Source: Marinigracilibium pacificum (lineage in GTDB: Bacteria > Bacteroidota > Bacteroidia > Cytophagales > Cyclobacteriaceae). Taken from it: a stretch of 64,000 nt of DNA. The DNA is taken from assembly GCF_012926615.1 (NCBI RefSeq), contig NZ_JABBNU010000012.1, forward strand, positions 124,001 through 188,000, in the 5' to 3' direction. Below the pieces are notes generated by a model. That model saw nothing but the letters and a program-made list of their open reading frames with translations. It searched no databases and was not told where the DNA came from. Positions 10,301 through 19,859 of this stretch are shown here, in pieces; position 1 is the stretch's first letter; each line of letters starts with the position of its first letter. A program made the translations under genes and the position numbers.

Positions 10301-11358
10301 CTGACTACACCCAAAGACTCTACATTATTACCTACAGATTTATATACCGTGTTAAAATTGAAATTATTTTTATTCCAGATATTAGCTCCTCCGTAATAGG
10401 TCCCAAGCCAGACACTGCCATTACTATCAACAAATATTTCTTTAATACTGTTTCTAGTTAAACTGTTTGGGTTTCCTTTTTGACTTACAATGTTTATAAC
10501 ATCTTGATTTGAATGGTTTACAATGTAAGCTCCTTCGAAACTGCCTACCCAAAGATTTCCATCTTTATCAAAAACTAGTTTTCGGATGTCTCTTGATGGA
10601 ATCTCACGAGGTTTGTATGGGTGAAAATTATGCTCCTTATAATTATAAGAATAAAGCCCGACATCATTTGTAGCGATTAATAGCGTATTACTGTCAAGCT
10701 GGTTTAATGTATTAATAGTATATCTGGTTGTTAGATGCCTTTTAAACTGAATGTCATTATTACTGGTTCTTATAGCCTGAATTAAACCTTTGGTTGTACC
10801 TAACCAGATATTCTGTTTTGAGTCTTCTAATATGTCGGATACTGTGATGTCGGTTAATCCATCCAGGTTTTTGTATATTGTGAAGTTATCATCGGAATCA
10901 AAAACGATTATGCCCTTTGAAGTACCTAACCATATTTCTCCGGTTTTTAGTTGTTTTATCACTCTTACACTTCGATGAGCATGTTCTTCTTCTGCAGAAG
11001 TAGTGAAAAAATTTTTGAATTTTTCGGTTTTCGGATCAAATCTGCAAAAACCATTATAGGTTCCAATCCAGATAAATCCATTGTTGTCTTCCTCAAGAGA
11101 AATTATATCACTGTTTATTAACCAGTTTTTTTTAGATGGATCTGCCCTGTAAATTTTCATCTCCTCTCCATCATATACATTTAACCCATTACGTGTGCCT
11201 ATCCACATTCTGCCAAGTTTGTCTTCTTCTATGGCAATGACAGAACTTTCAGATAAACCGTCTTTGACTGAAAGGTGAAGAAAATTGTTGTACTCACTAT
11301 TAATCTGCCCGCTAACCCAAATGGGTAGCAGCATGAGAATACAATAAAAAAATTTCAT
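7327..11358 (-). CDS. Hybrid two-component system regulator (propeller, kinase, receiver, AraC)
   Basis: 1343 residues from the ATG at 11358. This start gives a clean signal peptide (MKFFYCILMLLPIWVSGQ). An earlier in-frame ATG at 11418 would bury it behind 20 extra residues. Order: periplasmic two-bladed propeller repeats with the recurrent WIGT/WLGT motif (about 25-690), a Y_Y_Y domain (about 710-770), one membrane segment (about 775-795), HisKA with phospho-acceptor His827 (SHDFRTPLTLI), an HATPase (NGKGIDPEFISKIFDRYY, GSGIGLHIAQRIV), a receiver with phospho-acceptor Asp1142 (LTDVIMPVM) and an AraC DNA-binding domain (about 1245-1340). Such one-protein regulators sense oligosaccharides in the periplasm and control nearby polysaccharide genes. 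It is divergent from the GH5 gene at 11650, so control of the enzyme cluster is the natural inference. It reads towards the hydroxyproline operon, with a 167-base gap. Confidence 0.95.
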   Translation of the reverse strand: MKFFYCILMLLPIWVSGQINSEYNNFLHLSVKDGLSESSVIAIEEDKLGRMWIGTRNGLNVYDGEEMKIYRADPSKKNWLINSDIISLEEDNNGFIWIGTYNGFCRFDPKTEKFKNFFTTSAEEEHAHRSVRVIKQLKTGEIWLGTSKGIIVFDSDDNFTIYKNLDGLTDITVSDILEDSKQNIWLGTTKGLIQAIRTSNNDIQFKRHLTTRYTINTLNQLDSNTLLIATNDVGLYSYNYKEHNFHPYKPREIPSRDIRKLVFDKDGNLWVGSFEGAYIVNHSNQDVINIVSQKGNPNSLTRNSIKEIFVDSNGSVWLGTYYGGANIWNKNNFNFNTVYKSVGNNVESLGVVSSIVEDDNQNIYYGTEGNGISVFDKNGKFLEELSSILSNKVNNDNIKALFVDDHLLWIGTLKSGSFCFNLKTEKFILKDISEELWVALLNKAVYDIKKTDEFIHFATFGDGLISFNSETGNIKEIQSTSQTDLTNSRIRCLMSDNENNLWIGTDKGLNKLPYSEMKNKTPRLNQYLFNSETEYGANINCLYQSRDKTIYAGTKELGVLKFDGETFNRYDLNIDQANFVTAFSIIEDAKNNLWIAANIGLLNYNSKRKTSTIYNFGEGFLNNEFINNSIIRRNNGKIIIGGVEGATLFNPDFLIKAQHNKKIILNQFIINGKDTAVNIAYTKYVSLNYDNTSFIIRFSSPDYTSLSTNIYKYRLKGLNDEWRTTDNNEVAYTLQKPGTYTFEVKNAKSNFNSDPETLTIKVNPAPWQTWWAYISYLMILIFSLFQLYRFLQSKWILKHQLRMERIDKEKQKELNRSKLEFFTNISHDFRTPLTLILAPTEQLISDFNGSKSTFDKLKVIERNANQLLNLVNQIMDFRKFEEGKIDIKVSEGNIVNLLQDVYSSFDDYAKMKGFKFSLIASKDSISIYYDPFQLEKVFYNLISNAFKFTESGGKIEIEVSETDDQVNISIRDNGKGIDPEFISKIFDRYYEVASNRKYQKHFNQGSGIGLHIAQRIVQGHGGKIMVKSGENQGSDFIVSLKKGKSHFNLNQINTEIKCLKETGDKNKKPKEIPIKTDSPLLSKLDKLTNAKSSKILIVEDNDDFRNYVNEILSEHFEVDTAIHGQQGLEKAITVKPDIILTDVIMPVMEGTSLCQKLKEDSRTNHIPVIMLTSASSSVQKIEGLQSGADAYITKPFVPSELVLSINNLINSAAKIRVKSSGEFSELEINTQDAEERKLFKRALEIIYSNIDEPAFDIPQFSQQLGMSRTALFNKVKAWTNQTPKEFITSVRMKRACNLLEGGEISVSNVCYKVGFKDPKYFSKCFRKYYNITPSAYAEKFGNF

Positions 11359-11649
11359 ACGCTGGTATTGGTTGGTTGAAAGAAAAAATGGTACTACTAA
11401 AATATTTTTATTCTGCATGAATAACAAATATTACTCTTGAAGATATTTTATTTGTTTTTGTAAGGCTTTGTTAGTGAGTGTTTTGTATTTTTTTACCCCC
11501 TAAAATGTATTTTTAGTATTATCCTGTTTACTAAGATTGCGATGTTAATTTTTCAACCAGATAGTTTGATGTTAGAATATGAAAATATCAAACAATACTT
11601 GTAATAGCATAACCAGCAAATTTTTCTTTTTAACCAAAACAATTAGCTA
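11359..11649. other. Divergent intergenic region, regulator versus enzyme cluster
   Basis: 291 AT-rich bases between the regulator and the GH5 gene. A C-run in TTTTACCCCCTAAAATG (about 11490-11506) stands out. CTAAAA and TTTTAG arms form only a weak 6-bp stem. No TTG-N19/20-TANNTTTG promoter could be placed on either strand; the closest is TAGTTTG near 11562. The promoter and operator of the enzyme cluster should lie here but cannot be drawn from sequence alone. Confidence 0.45.
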
Positions 11650-14600
11650 ATGGAAAGCAAGAATTTATTACTTAAATTCAGAAGGAAGCGATGTTTTCTT
11701 TCATTGATTATCTTATTTATTATACACTTCGGGGTATATGCTCAGTCGCCCGTGGAAAAGCATGGCCGACTTCAGGTACAGGGAAACAAAATAGTTGATA
11801 AAAATGGACAGGTTACCAGCCTTGCCGGCAATAGTTTATTTTGGAGTACTGCCGGAGATTTATCAGATTTTTACAATGCACAAACTGTAAATCATCTGTC
11901 TACAAACTGGAACAGTTCAATAATTAGAGTTGCCATGGGTGTTAAAGAACCATGGGATGGAGGCAATGGATATGTTGATAATCCTGAAGCTCAAAAAGCT
12001 AAAATCAGAAAGGTTATTGACGCTGCAATTGCTAATGGAATTTATGTCATTATTGACTGGCATTCTCATGAAGCAGAAAAATACCAGAATGAAGCGGTTA
12101 AGTTCTTTACCGATATGGCCAAAGAATATGGTTCTTATGACAATGTACTTTATGAAATATATAATGAACCGATTCATCAGTCATGGTCACAGATCAGGTC
12201 TTACGCTAATGCAGTTATTGCTGGTATCAGATCTGCTGATCCTGATAATCTGATTATTGTTGGTTCTTCAACATGGTCTCAGGATGTTGACGTTGCATCA
12301 AGAAATCCGGTAAATGATAATAATACTGCTTATACTCTACATTTTTATGCTGGTACTCATGGACAAGGTTTGAGGGATAAGGCTATGACTGCTTTGAATA
12401 ATGGCGTTGCTATTTTTGCTACCGAATGGGGATCGGTTAATGCTAATGGTGATGGTGCATCAAATGTTGCTGAGACTAACAAATGGATGGAATTTTTTAA
12501 AGAACATGGAATTAGTCATGTCAATTGGGCTGTTTCTGATAAAAATGAAGGTGCTTCAATAGTTCAGCCTGGGGCGGGAATTTCTGGTTTGACTAATAAC
12601 CGGTTAACGCAAACAGGATCTTTTATAAAGGAAATTATTAAAAATTGGTCGGATGATACTGGAACTCCTCCTGTTGAAGGACCAAAAGAATGTAATACTG
12701 TTGAATGTATAATTGAATCAATTCGTAATGCAAAGGCAGGAGATGAAATAATCATTGCTCCGGGATCCTATACAGCAAACGATAAGATTTCTATAAATGG
12801 CAGGGCAACAAGGTTTGGATCAGATAAAAATGGTACGGTAGAAAAACCAATAATTGTAAGGGCAAAAGACCCTGCGAATCCTCCTGTTCTTAAAGGAGTT
12901 ACTGGAAAATATGATGGTTATTTATTGTACCTCACCGGAGACTTCTGGAAAGTTCAAAACATCATCTTTGAAGAAGGTTCGAAAGGTATAGTTCTCGATA
13001 ATTCAAATTATTCGGTCATTGAAAATGTGACTGTCCGGAAGGTTGGGGAAGAAGGCATACATTTAAGGGATGGTTCAAGTAATAATCTGGTAAAGAACTG
13101 TAAAGTATATTCTACCGGTTTGGTAAAACCAGGGTTCGGAGAGGGTCTATATGTCGGTTCTGATAAAGGGCAACACGATAAATATAACCGGGACTGTAAC
13201 AACAATACCATCGATGGATGTATTGTCGGACCAAATGTCGCAGCTGAAGGTATTGATATAAAAGAAGGTACCAAAAATACTATTGTAAAGAATTGTACAT
13301 TTAGTGGAAAGGGAATTACCGGCGAGAATAGTGCCGATGCTTTTATTGATATCAAAGGTGCTTATGCATTTATTTATAACAATACGTTTAATCTTGAGGG
13401 GTCAACAGTAATTGCTGCAGGAATTGACTTTCTGGATAGGGGTACAAATTACAATACCGGTTATAGGTTGGCGATTTTTGATAATACGTTCAATCTGGGT
13501 TCAAGGGCAAATCAAATTCCTACTGTTCGTAAAAAGCAGGGTGATCCAAAAGAGATTCATTTATGGAACAATAATAGAGTTCCTGATTCACCTGATTTTC
13601 CTCTAAGTGATGGAACGGAAAATTATGTTACCAAATCTTGTCCTGAATGGAATATTCTGCCTTGTTCGGGAGATAATAATCCTAATCAAAAACCTGTAGT
13701 ATCATTTACCTCTCCTTCTTCAAATCAATTGAATGTGGAAAAAGGATATGATCTGTCAGTGTCGGCAAATGCTTCAGATCCGGATGGTTCCATTGTAAAT
13801 GTTAAGTTATACATTAATAATCAGTTAGTAAGGCAAGAAAATACTGCTCCTTATGACTGGGGGCAGGATGGCACCCCAACTTCTGATGAATTAAATGGTT
13901 TACAGCCCGGGGCTTATACTTTTAAAGTTGTTGCTACTGATGACGACGGCGCAACAGCAGAGGATATTTTTACCTTGAATGTATCTGAATCTACAACAGA
14001 CTTTAGTGTTGCCTTTATCTATCCAAGCGATGACATCACTTTGGAAGAGGGTTATAATTATATGGTTGAAGCAGCTGTCAAATCCTCCGGATCGGCAATT
14101 AGCAAGATGGAGTTATTTATTAATAATCAATTTATAAGAGCTGAAACAGTTGCTCCATTTACCTGGGGACATGCTGGTTCCCCAAATCCTGATGAAGTTA
14201 ATGGTCTATCTGTTGGTACGCACATTTTTAAAGTGATAGCGACCAATCTTGATGGAGAGACTGCTGAAGATACTTTCGTCTTAACGGTAACTTCAAAGGA
14301 TGATGGTAATGGAGCAAACTGTTCTTTTGGAACTCCGCTAGCATCAGCTTTGCCTGCTTTTCCTCAATCAACATATACTTATGTCCATGTTATTGGAAAT
14401 GGTGGGCCTTCGCTATCAAATTTTAGAGAATTTACTATTAACTGGGATCCTGCAAATAACGGACTCTATCAATTTGCTTTCAATACGAATAATGGGTCTC
14501 CAAACTGGTATGTTGACCTGAGGTCATCAATGCAATACAGTTTTAATAGTCCAAAACCAGAAGTTACTATTTCAGGTTCAGGGTTTAACGGATTAGATGG

Positions 14601-15414
14601 TTCTTACTGGGTAGCTAAGGATGGTGATAACTTTGTGATGGTGGAGAAAAGTAAAGGATTTACAATTTACTTTAGCAATAGTTCTACAAAACCTTCTTGC
14701 GATAATAGTGATAATGGAGATGGTGGTGACGACGGAAATGGTAATGAGGATTCTAGTTGTACTTTTGGCGCACCCTTGTCAACTTCATTGCCTGCATTTG
14801 CTCAGACTTCATATTCACATGTTCATGTTCTAGGTAGTGGCGGACCAGATGTAAGTAACTTCAGAGAGTTTACTATAAACTGGGACCCTGCAAACAATGG
14901 TTTATATCAATTTGCTTTTAATACTGAAAATGGTGTTCCGGGATGGTATGTAGATATCCGATCATTCATGCAATATAATTTTAACAGGGCTAATCCTGAT
15001 TTAACTATATCCGGTTCCGGATTTACAGGTCTTGACGGATCGTACTGGGTTGCCAAAGATGGAAATAACTTCGTGATGGTGGAGAAAACGAAAGGATTTA
15101 CACTATACTTTAGTAATTCTTCTTTAGCACCGGCATGTAGTAATCAAAAGACTGCAATATCAATCCAAAATACAGGTAAAGCAAGGGTTTACCCTAATCC
15201 GGCATCGAGTTCGACTACAGAGATCACTCTGGAAGATTTACCTGAAAAGGTTACTGAAATTGAAATCTCCAGCATGGAAGGGCAAAGAGTTTATAGTCAG
15301 AAAGTTAATGGTAAAACCCATAAAGTAAACGTAGCTTCCTTACCTACAGGTATGTATGTGATTTTTATTAAAGGACCTGATTATAAGGAGTCTCAGCTTT
15401 TTTATAAAAACTAA
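11650..15414 (+). CDS. Secreted GH5 cellulase fused to a right-handed beta-helix, with T9SS sorting domain
   Basis: 1254 residues. Order: signal peptide (to about 31, ending VYAQ); GH5 catalytic domain resembling subfamily 2 endoglucanases (about 35-330) with acid/base Glu173 in YEIYNEP and nucleophile Glu259 in FATEWGS; linker; a complete right-handed beta-helix (about 345-670) starting [15 protein letters not shown], with NN/NC turn repeats; two Ig-like modules (about 678-785 and 786-885); two copies of an unrecognised 127-residue module (891-1017 and 1037-1163) joined by an acidic Gly/Asp linker; and a T9SS sorting domain (about 1178-1254, VYPNPASSS). Endo-beta-1,4-glucanase activity is well supported. 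The beta-helix could be a lyase or a non-catalytic binding fold; its start resembles PL6-type helices but I cannot name its residues. It begins the plus-strand cluster divergent from the hybrid regulator. Confidence 0.93.
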   Translation: MESKNLLLKFRRKRCFLSLIILFIIHFGVYAQSPVEKHGRLQVQGNKIVDKNGQVTSLAGNSLFWSTAGDLSDFYNAQTVNHLSTNWNSSIIRVAMGVKEPWDGGNGYVDNPEAQKAKIRKVIDAAIANGIYVIIDWHSHEAEKYQNEAVKFFTDMAKEYGSYDNVLYEIYNEPIHQSWSQIRSYANAVIAGIRSADPDNLIIVGSSTWSQDVDVASRNPVNDNNTAYTLHFYAGTHGQGLRDKAMTALNNGVAIFATEWGSVNANGDGASNVAETNKWMEFFKEHGISHVNWAVSDKNEGASIVQPGAGISGLTNNRLTQTGSFIKEIIKNWSDDTGTPPVEGPKECNTVECIIESIRNAKAGDEIIIAPGSYTANDKISINGRATRFGSDKNGTVEKPIIVRAKDPANPPVLKGVTGKYDGYLLYLTGDFWKVQNIIFEEGSKGIVLDNSNYSVIENVTVRKVGEEGIHLRDGSSNNLVKNCKVYSTGLVKPGFGEGLYVGSDKGQHDKYNRDCNNNTIDGCIVGPNVAAEGIDIKEGTKNTIVKNCTFSGKGITGENSADAFIDIKGAYAFIYNNTFNLEGSTVIAAGIDFLDRGTNYNTGYRLAIFDNTFNLGSRANQIPTVRKKQGDPKEIHLWNNNRVPDSPDFPLSDGTENYVTKSCPEWNILPCSGDNNPNQKPVVSFTSPSSNQLNVEKGYDLSVSANASDPDGSIVNVKLYINNQLVRQENTAPYDWGQDGTPTSDELNGLQPGAYTFKVVATDDDGATAEDIFTLNVSESTTDFSVAFIYPSDDITLEEGYNYMVEAAVKSSGSAISKMELFINNQFIRAETVAPFTWGHAGSPNPDEVNGLSVGTHIFKVIATNLDGETAEDTFVLTVTSKDDGNGANCSFGTPLASALPAFPQSTYTYVHVIGNGGPSLSNFREFTINWDPANNGLYQFAFNTNNGSPNWYVDLRSSMQYSFNSPKPEVTISGSGFNGLDGSYWVAKDGDNFVMVEKSKGFTIYFSNSSTKPSCDNSDNGDGGDDGNGNEDSSCTFGAPLSTSLPAFAQTSYSHVHVLGSGGPDVSNFREFTINWDPANNGLYQFAFNTENGVPGWYVDIRSFMQYNFNRANPDLTISGSGFTGLDGSYWVAKDGNNFVMVEKTKGFTLYFSNSSLAPACSNQKTAISIQNTGKARVYPNPASSSTTEITLEDLPEKVTEIEISSMEGQRVYSQKVNGKTHKVNVASLPTGMYVIFIKGPDYKESQLFYKN
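14320..14700 (+). repeat. 127-residue module, copy 1 (GH5 protein, residues 891-1017)
   Basis: Bounded by Cys891 and Cys1017. Core phrases: [42 protein letters not shown] and IYFSNSS. Closest to the first copy in the GH9 protein, including the shared TKP before the final Cys. Its many Trp, Tyr and Phe residues fit a carbohydrate-binding role, which is untested inference. Confidence 0.85.
14758..15138 (+). repeat. 127-residue module, copy 2 (GH5 protein, residues 1037-1163)
   Basis: Bounded by Cys1037 and Cys1163, with the same core as copy 1. Details such as [26 protein letters not shown] and [11 protein letters not shown] match the second GH9 copy better than its tandem neighbour. Confidence 0.85.
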
Positions 15415-15718
15415 GAATCCCACTTCATATTCATTAACCGGTTATTTTAAACTGACAAGAGAAAATAACTTTTCTTAAGGGAAAACTAATGTCTTTTGAC
15501 CGGATAAGCTTTGAAGGTAATGGAGATGCTAAAGCTGTATTGATTACCTGTTTAGCAAAGAAAAATGATGATGATAGCTAAATAATCTGGGTACGGGTTG
15601 AATAGTAATAGTGTAGAGTTACCATCAATCCGCTAAGTAAAAATCCCAAAAAAACAGATATTAAGATCATGTTTAAAATATGCTTTCAACAATCCAAAAC
15701 ATATAAACATAATAAAAA
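15415..15718. other. Intergenic region GH5 to GH9, with degenerate terminator-like sequence
   Basis: 304 bases without a gene. The first 40 (CTTCATATTCATTAACCGGTTATTTT, about 15423-15448, written here across spacing only as position) are recognisably related to the stretch after the GH9 gene. The hairpin there is reduced to an AACCGGTT palindrome here, so it is probably a weak or dead terminator. No convincing promoter motif was found for the GH9 gene, so read-through from the GH5 gene is possible. Confidence 0.5.
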
Positions 15719-18700
15719 ATGAAGTTTTTAAACCTTTTGGCAACACTACTATTAGTGGCAGTATGTGTTCCAAAAATATTCGGACAGCAATATAATTATG
15801 GTGAAGCGCTTCAAAAGTCAATTTTATTTTATGAAGCTCAGCAATCGGGAGAACTACCTGACTGGAATCGCATTAACTGGAGAGATGATTCAGCTTTGGA
15901 AGATGGTGCTGATTTTGGCGTTGACCTGACAGGGGGGTGGTATGACGCTGGTGATCATGTGAAATTTAATTTTCCTATGGCATATTCAGTTACTGTTCTT
16001 TCCTGGGGGGGGATTGAATTTAAAGATGCCTATGAAAAAAGTGGTCAAATGATTCACTTAAAAAACAACCTCAGGTTTGCCTGTGATTATCTGATGAAAT
16101 GTCATACTGCACCCAATGAGTTATATGGACAAGTTGGAGATGGTAATGCAGACCATGCATGGTGGGGATCTGCGGAGGTTATGCCTATGGCAAGACCATC
16201 TTTTAAAATTGATGCTAATAATCCAGGTTCTGATTTAGCAGGAGAAACAGCTGCAGCACTTGCAGCTGCGAGTATTTTATTTCAAGATAGTGATCCGGCT
16301 TACAGCAGTAAGTTATTATCGCATGCCGAACAATTATATAATTTCGCTGATACTTATAGAGGAAAATACTCTGATGTGATCACCAATGCTGCAGGCTTTT
16401 ATAATTCCTGGAGTGGATATAATGATGAATTGGTATGGGGAGCAGCCTGGCTTTACAGAGCTACAAATAATGCCGATTATTTGGTGAAAGCGGAATCTTA
16501 CTATGAAAATATTGGTAATGAAGGCCAGACTGAATTTAAAGCTTATAAATGGGGATTGGCCTGGGATGATAAATCTTATGGATGTTATGTGCTTTTAGCT
16601 CAACTAACGGGTAACGAAAAGTATAAGGCTGATGCCGAAAGACATCTGGATTTTTGGACTTCAGGCTTTAATGGTGATAGAGTAACCTACAGTCCAGGAG
16701 GTCAGGCACACCTTACCGAATGGGGGTCATTAAGACACTCAAGCAATACGGCATTTTTAGCTTTGGTATATAGTGATAAAGTTTCCACCTCTTCAACTAA
16801 TAAAAATAAGTATCATGATTTTGCAGTAAGTCAAATAAATTATGCTTTGGGTGATAACCCTATTAATAGAAGTTTTATGGTTGGATTTGGTAACAATCCA
16901 GCCTATAATCCCCATCATAGAACTGCCCATGGTGCCTGGGCAAATAGTCTCAGAGATGATCCATTAGAGCCAAGTCACGTTTTGTATGGTGCACTAGTTG
17001 GAGGTCCGGGACAACCAAATGACCAATTTGTAGATGATAGAGGTGATTTTAGAGCAAATGAAGTTGCTTGTGATTATAACGCTGCCTTCACAGGTGCATT
17101 AGCAAGATTATATGATGAATTTGGAGGTCAACCGATACCTGGATTTGTTGTAAATGAAGAACCTACACGAGATGAATTAAGGACTACTTCAAAGTTTAAT
17201 AGTGATAATAATTCTGGAAGTACTGTAAGTATAAGATTTCAAAACAGAACTGCATGGCCTTCCCGGGTTACTGATAAAATTTCCTTAAGATATTTTTTCA
17301 ATATTTCAGAGGCTGTAGCTCAAGGGTACTCAATCGATGATTATGATATCAAACTTGGTCACTCTCAAGGACCTGCCACTTTAGACATTAAAGTATGGGA
17401 TATTGATCAGAATATTTATTATGCCGACATTTCCCTGGAAGGAGACAAAATAGCTCCACAAGGAGATCCTCAATTTAGAAGAGAAGTACAAATAAATATC
17501 CGGGTTAATAATGGTGTTCCTTATGATAATTCAAATGACTGGTCAGCCGTTGGGTTAGCAAATGGAAATTCGCATGTTGTAAGTCCAAACATACCTGTTT
17601 ATGATGATAATGTGTTAGTGTTTGGAAAAACTCCTGATGCCGGTAATACGCCTGTTGCCCAGTTTACAGCATCGAAACTTTCAGGAGTAGCACCTCTTGA
17701 AGTATCCTTTGATGGTTCTTCTTCTACTGATCCTAATGGAGATGTATTGACTTATTCCTGGGATTTTGGTAATGGTGAAACTTCTTCTGAAGTAAAGCCA
17801 GCAATTACGTTTACTGAGCCGGGTCAATATGTGGTTTCTTTGGTTGTTAGTGATGGTACTAATGTATCCTCTGCAGCAACTAAAACTATTGAGGTAACAC
17901 CGATTATTGATGAAAATAACCCTCCATTGGTGAATTTCACTTCTCCATCTGATACAAGCATTACTCTGGTAGAAGGATATGATTCTTTTGTGGTTGCAGT
18001 ATTTGCTTCTGACAGTGACGGGGCTATAGATAATGTTAAACTATTCATAAATGATAATCTGGTTAGCCAAAAATCTTCTGCTCCTTATACCTGGGATAAC
18101 GATGAATTACTTTCTCTCTCTAAAGGACTGTATACATTTAAAGTTGTAGCTACAGATAATGATGGTGCAATGGCAGAAGATGTATTTATTTTAACTGTTA
18201 CTGAAGCAGACCCGGATTTTAGTATTGCATTTATATACCCGGGGTCAGATATAAGCCTTGAAGAAGGATATGATTATATGGTTGAAGCTGCTGTGAAAAG
18301 CTCAGGCTCGGCAGTGATAAAAATGGAGTTGTTTATTGATGGTCAGTTTGTAAGGGAAGAAAATGTGGCTCCATATACATGGGGGCATAATGGATCGCCT
18401 GATCCTGAGGAAGTAAATGGTTTGGCGGTAGGAATGCACATATTTAAGGTTGTAGCTACAAATGAGGATGGCGAAACTGCTGAAGATACTTTTATTTTAA
18501 CTGTAACTTCGAAAGGTGATGGTGGAGGAAGCTGTACTTTTGGTACTCCACTAGCTTTTGCACTTCCAACAATTCACAAATCATATTCTCATGTATATGT
18601 TTTAGGAGCAGGCGGACCAGACCTAAATAATTTCAGGGACTTTACAATTAACTGGGATCTGGCGAATAACGGACTTTACCAGTTTTCATTTAATACTAAT

Positions 18701-19624
18701 AATGGTTCTCCAGACTGGTATGTTGATTTAAGATCATCGATACAATATGATTTTAATAGTGCTAATCCGGAAGTGACGATTTCTGGTTCAGGTTTTAACG
18801 GTCTGGATGGATCTTACTGGGTAGCTAAGGATGGTGATAACTTTGTGATGGTAGAAAAGACCAAAGGTTATACAATTTACTTTAGCAATAGTTCAACTAA
18901 ACCAGATTGTGATAATAATGACAATGGAAATGATGATGATGACGATGACGAAAGCGAAGATACAAGTTGTACTTTTGGAGCTCCGATGTCAACTTCATTG
19001 CCTGCTTTTGCACAGACTTCTTATTCAAATATTCACGTTTTGGGTAGTAATGCTCCTAATGTAGATAACTTCAGAGAGTTTACCATTAATTGGGATCCTG
19101 CAAACAATGGTTTATATCAATTTGCATTCAATACTAACAATGGAGTTCCGGGATGGTATGTGGATGTCAGATCATCAATGCAATATAGCTTTAGTAATGT
19201 AAAACCTGACTTAACAATTACTGGTTCAGGATTGGGGTGGCTTGATGGCTCATACTGGGTGGCCAAAGATGGAAATAACTTCGTGATGGTGGAGAAGGAC
19301 AAAGGGTTTACCTTGTATTTTAGTAATTCTTCACTGCCGCCTGCATGTAGTGATCAAACAACAGCTCTGACAATGCAGAATTCCGGAAATATCAGAGTTT
19401 ATCCAAACCCGGCATCGAGTTCAACAAGTGAGATTACTTTATCTAATTTAACAGGAAAGGTAACTGAAATTGAAATTTCTAGCATGGAAGGGCAAAGAGT
19501 TTATAGTCAAAAAGTAAATGGAAAAACTCATAAAGTTAATGTTGCGTCTTTACCTACTGGTATGTACATAATTTTTATTAAAGGACCTGACCACAAGGAG
19601 TCTCAACTTTTTTATAAAGACTAA
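15719..19624 (+). CDS. Secreted GH9 endoglucanase with CBM3, PKD, Ig-like and novel modules, T9SS sorting domain
   Basis: 1301 residues. Order: signal peptide (to about 22, ending IFGQ); GH9 (alpha/alpha)6-barrel (about 25-465) with Asp76 and Asp79 in [18 protein letters not shown], and general acid Glu448 in [12 protein letters not shown]; a CBM3c-like domain (about 480-635, [23 protein letters not shown]); a PKD domain (about 645-725, [11 protein letters not shown]); two Ig-like modules (about 738-930); two copies of the 127-residue module (939-1064 and 1084-1210) with an Asp-rich linker; and a T9SS sorting domain (about 1225-1301). GH9-CBM3c is the classic processive endoglucanase architecture. 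From the Ig modules onward the protein is closely similar, also at DNA level, to the GH5 protein upstream. It should act outside the cell or on the cell surface. Confidence 0.95.
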   Translation: MKFLNLLATLLLVAVCVPKIFGQQYNYGEALQKSILFYEAQQSGELPDWNRINWRDDSALEDGADFGVDLTGGWYDAGDHVKFNFPMAYSVTVLSWGGIEFKDAYEKSGQMIHLKNNLRFACDYLMKCHTAPNELYGQVGDGNADHAWWGSAEVMPMARPSFKIDANNPGSDLAGETAAALAAASILFQDSDPAYSSKLLSHAEQLYNFADTYRGKYSDVITNAAGFYNSWSGYNDELVWGAAWLYRATNNADYLVKAESYYENIGNEGQTEFKAYKWGLAWDDKSYGCYVLLAQLTGNEKYKADAERHLDFWTSGFNGDRVTYSPGGQAHLTEWGSLRHSSNTAFLALVYSDKVSTSSTNKNKYHDFAVSQINYALGDNPINRSFMVGFGNNPAYNPHHRTAHGAWANSLRDDPLEPSHVLYGALVGGPGQPNDQFVDDRGDFRANEVACDYNAAFTGALARLYDEFGGQPIPGFVVNEEPTRDELRTTSKFNSDNNSGSTVSIRFQNRTAWPSRVTDKISLRYFFNISEAVAQGYSIDDYDIKLGHSQGPATLDIKVWDIDQNIYYADISLEGDKIAPQGDPQFRREVQINIRVNNGVPYDNSNDWSAVGLANGNSHVVSPNIPVYDDNVLVFGKTPDAGNTPVAQFTASKLSGVAPLEVSFDGSSSTDPNGDVLTYSWDFGNGETSSEVKPAITFTEPGQYVVSLVVSDGTNVSSAATKTIEVTPIIDENNPPLVNFTSPSDTSITLVEGYDSFVVAVFASDSDGAIDNVKLFINDNLVSQKSSAPYTWDNDELLSLSKGLYTFKVVATDNDGAMAEDVFILTVTEADPDFSIAFIYPGSDISLEEGYDYMVEAAVKSSGSAVIKMELFIDGQFVREENVAPYTWGHNGSPDPEEVNGLAVGMHIFKVVATNEDGETAEDTFILTVTSKGDGGGSCTFGTPLAFALPTIHKSYSHVYVLGAGGPDLNNFRDFTINWDLANNGLYQFSFNTNNGSPDWYVDLRSSIQYDFNSANPEVTISGSGFNGLDGSYWVAKDGDNFVMVEKTKGYTIYFSNSSTKPDCDNNDNGNDDDDDDESEDTSCTFGAPMSTSLPAFAQTSYSNIHVLGSNAPNVDNFREFTINWDPANNGLYQFAFNTNNGVPGWYVDVRSSMQYSFSNVKPDLTITGSGLGWLDGSYWVAKDGNNFVMVEKDKGFTLYFSNSSLPPACSDQTTALTMQNSGNIRVYPNPASSSTSEITLSNLTGKVTEIEISSMEGQRVYSQKVNGKTHKVNVASLPTGMYIIFIKGPDHKESQLFYKD
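18533..18910 (+). repeat. 127-residue module, copy 3 (GH9 protein, residues 939-1064)
   Basis: 126 residues between Cys939 and Cys1064, one residue shorter near the start than the other copies. It is nearest to copy 1: they share [13 protein letters not shown], [16 protein letters not shown] and [12 protein letters not shown] stretch encoding [12 protein letters not shown] is identical in the two. Confidence 0.85.
18968..19348 (+). repeat. 127-residue module, copy 4 (GH9 protein, residues 1084-1210)
   Basis: Bounded by Cys1084 and Cys1210. It is nearest to copy 2 ([37 protein letters not shown]). It differs by GLGWLDG in place of GFxGLDG, which adds a tryptophan. Confidence 0.85.
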
Positions 19625-19642
19625 AGGTCTTACTTCATATTC

Positions 19643-19674
19643 AATAACCGGGTATTGATTACCCGGTTATTTTT
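19643..19674 (+). terminator. Rho-independent terminator after the GH9 gene
   Basis: A perfect 12-bp stem (AATAACCGGGTA pairing with TACCCGGTTATT) closes a 5-base loop and runs into TTTT. It begins 18 bases after the GH9 stop codon. Confidence 0.9.
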
Positions 19675-19859
19675 AAATACTCAATCTATGGAATGTAAAA
19701 TAATAAAGAAGATGATTTTTCTTCTGCTGTCACTCTATTGCCTTTTAACTGTGGAATAGCAACTAAATATTCAACATTAAAAACCTTACCACAGCAAATC
19801 AAACTCAAGAAATGAGATTTATAAAAGAATAAACCTAAACTATAATCAAACACTAATTT

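Noticed and set aside
11917-12177. Antisense frame of 86 residues inside the GH5 gene
   Set aside because: It mirrors the coding strand of a clear GH5 domain and has no own start context or family features. The same holds for other long frames inside the large genes.
15455-15477. AGAAAA/TTTTCT hairpin after the GH5 gene
   Set aside because: Only six AT-rich pairs with no clean T-tail, so it is not scored as a terminator.
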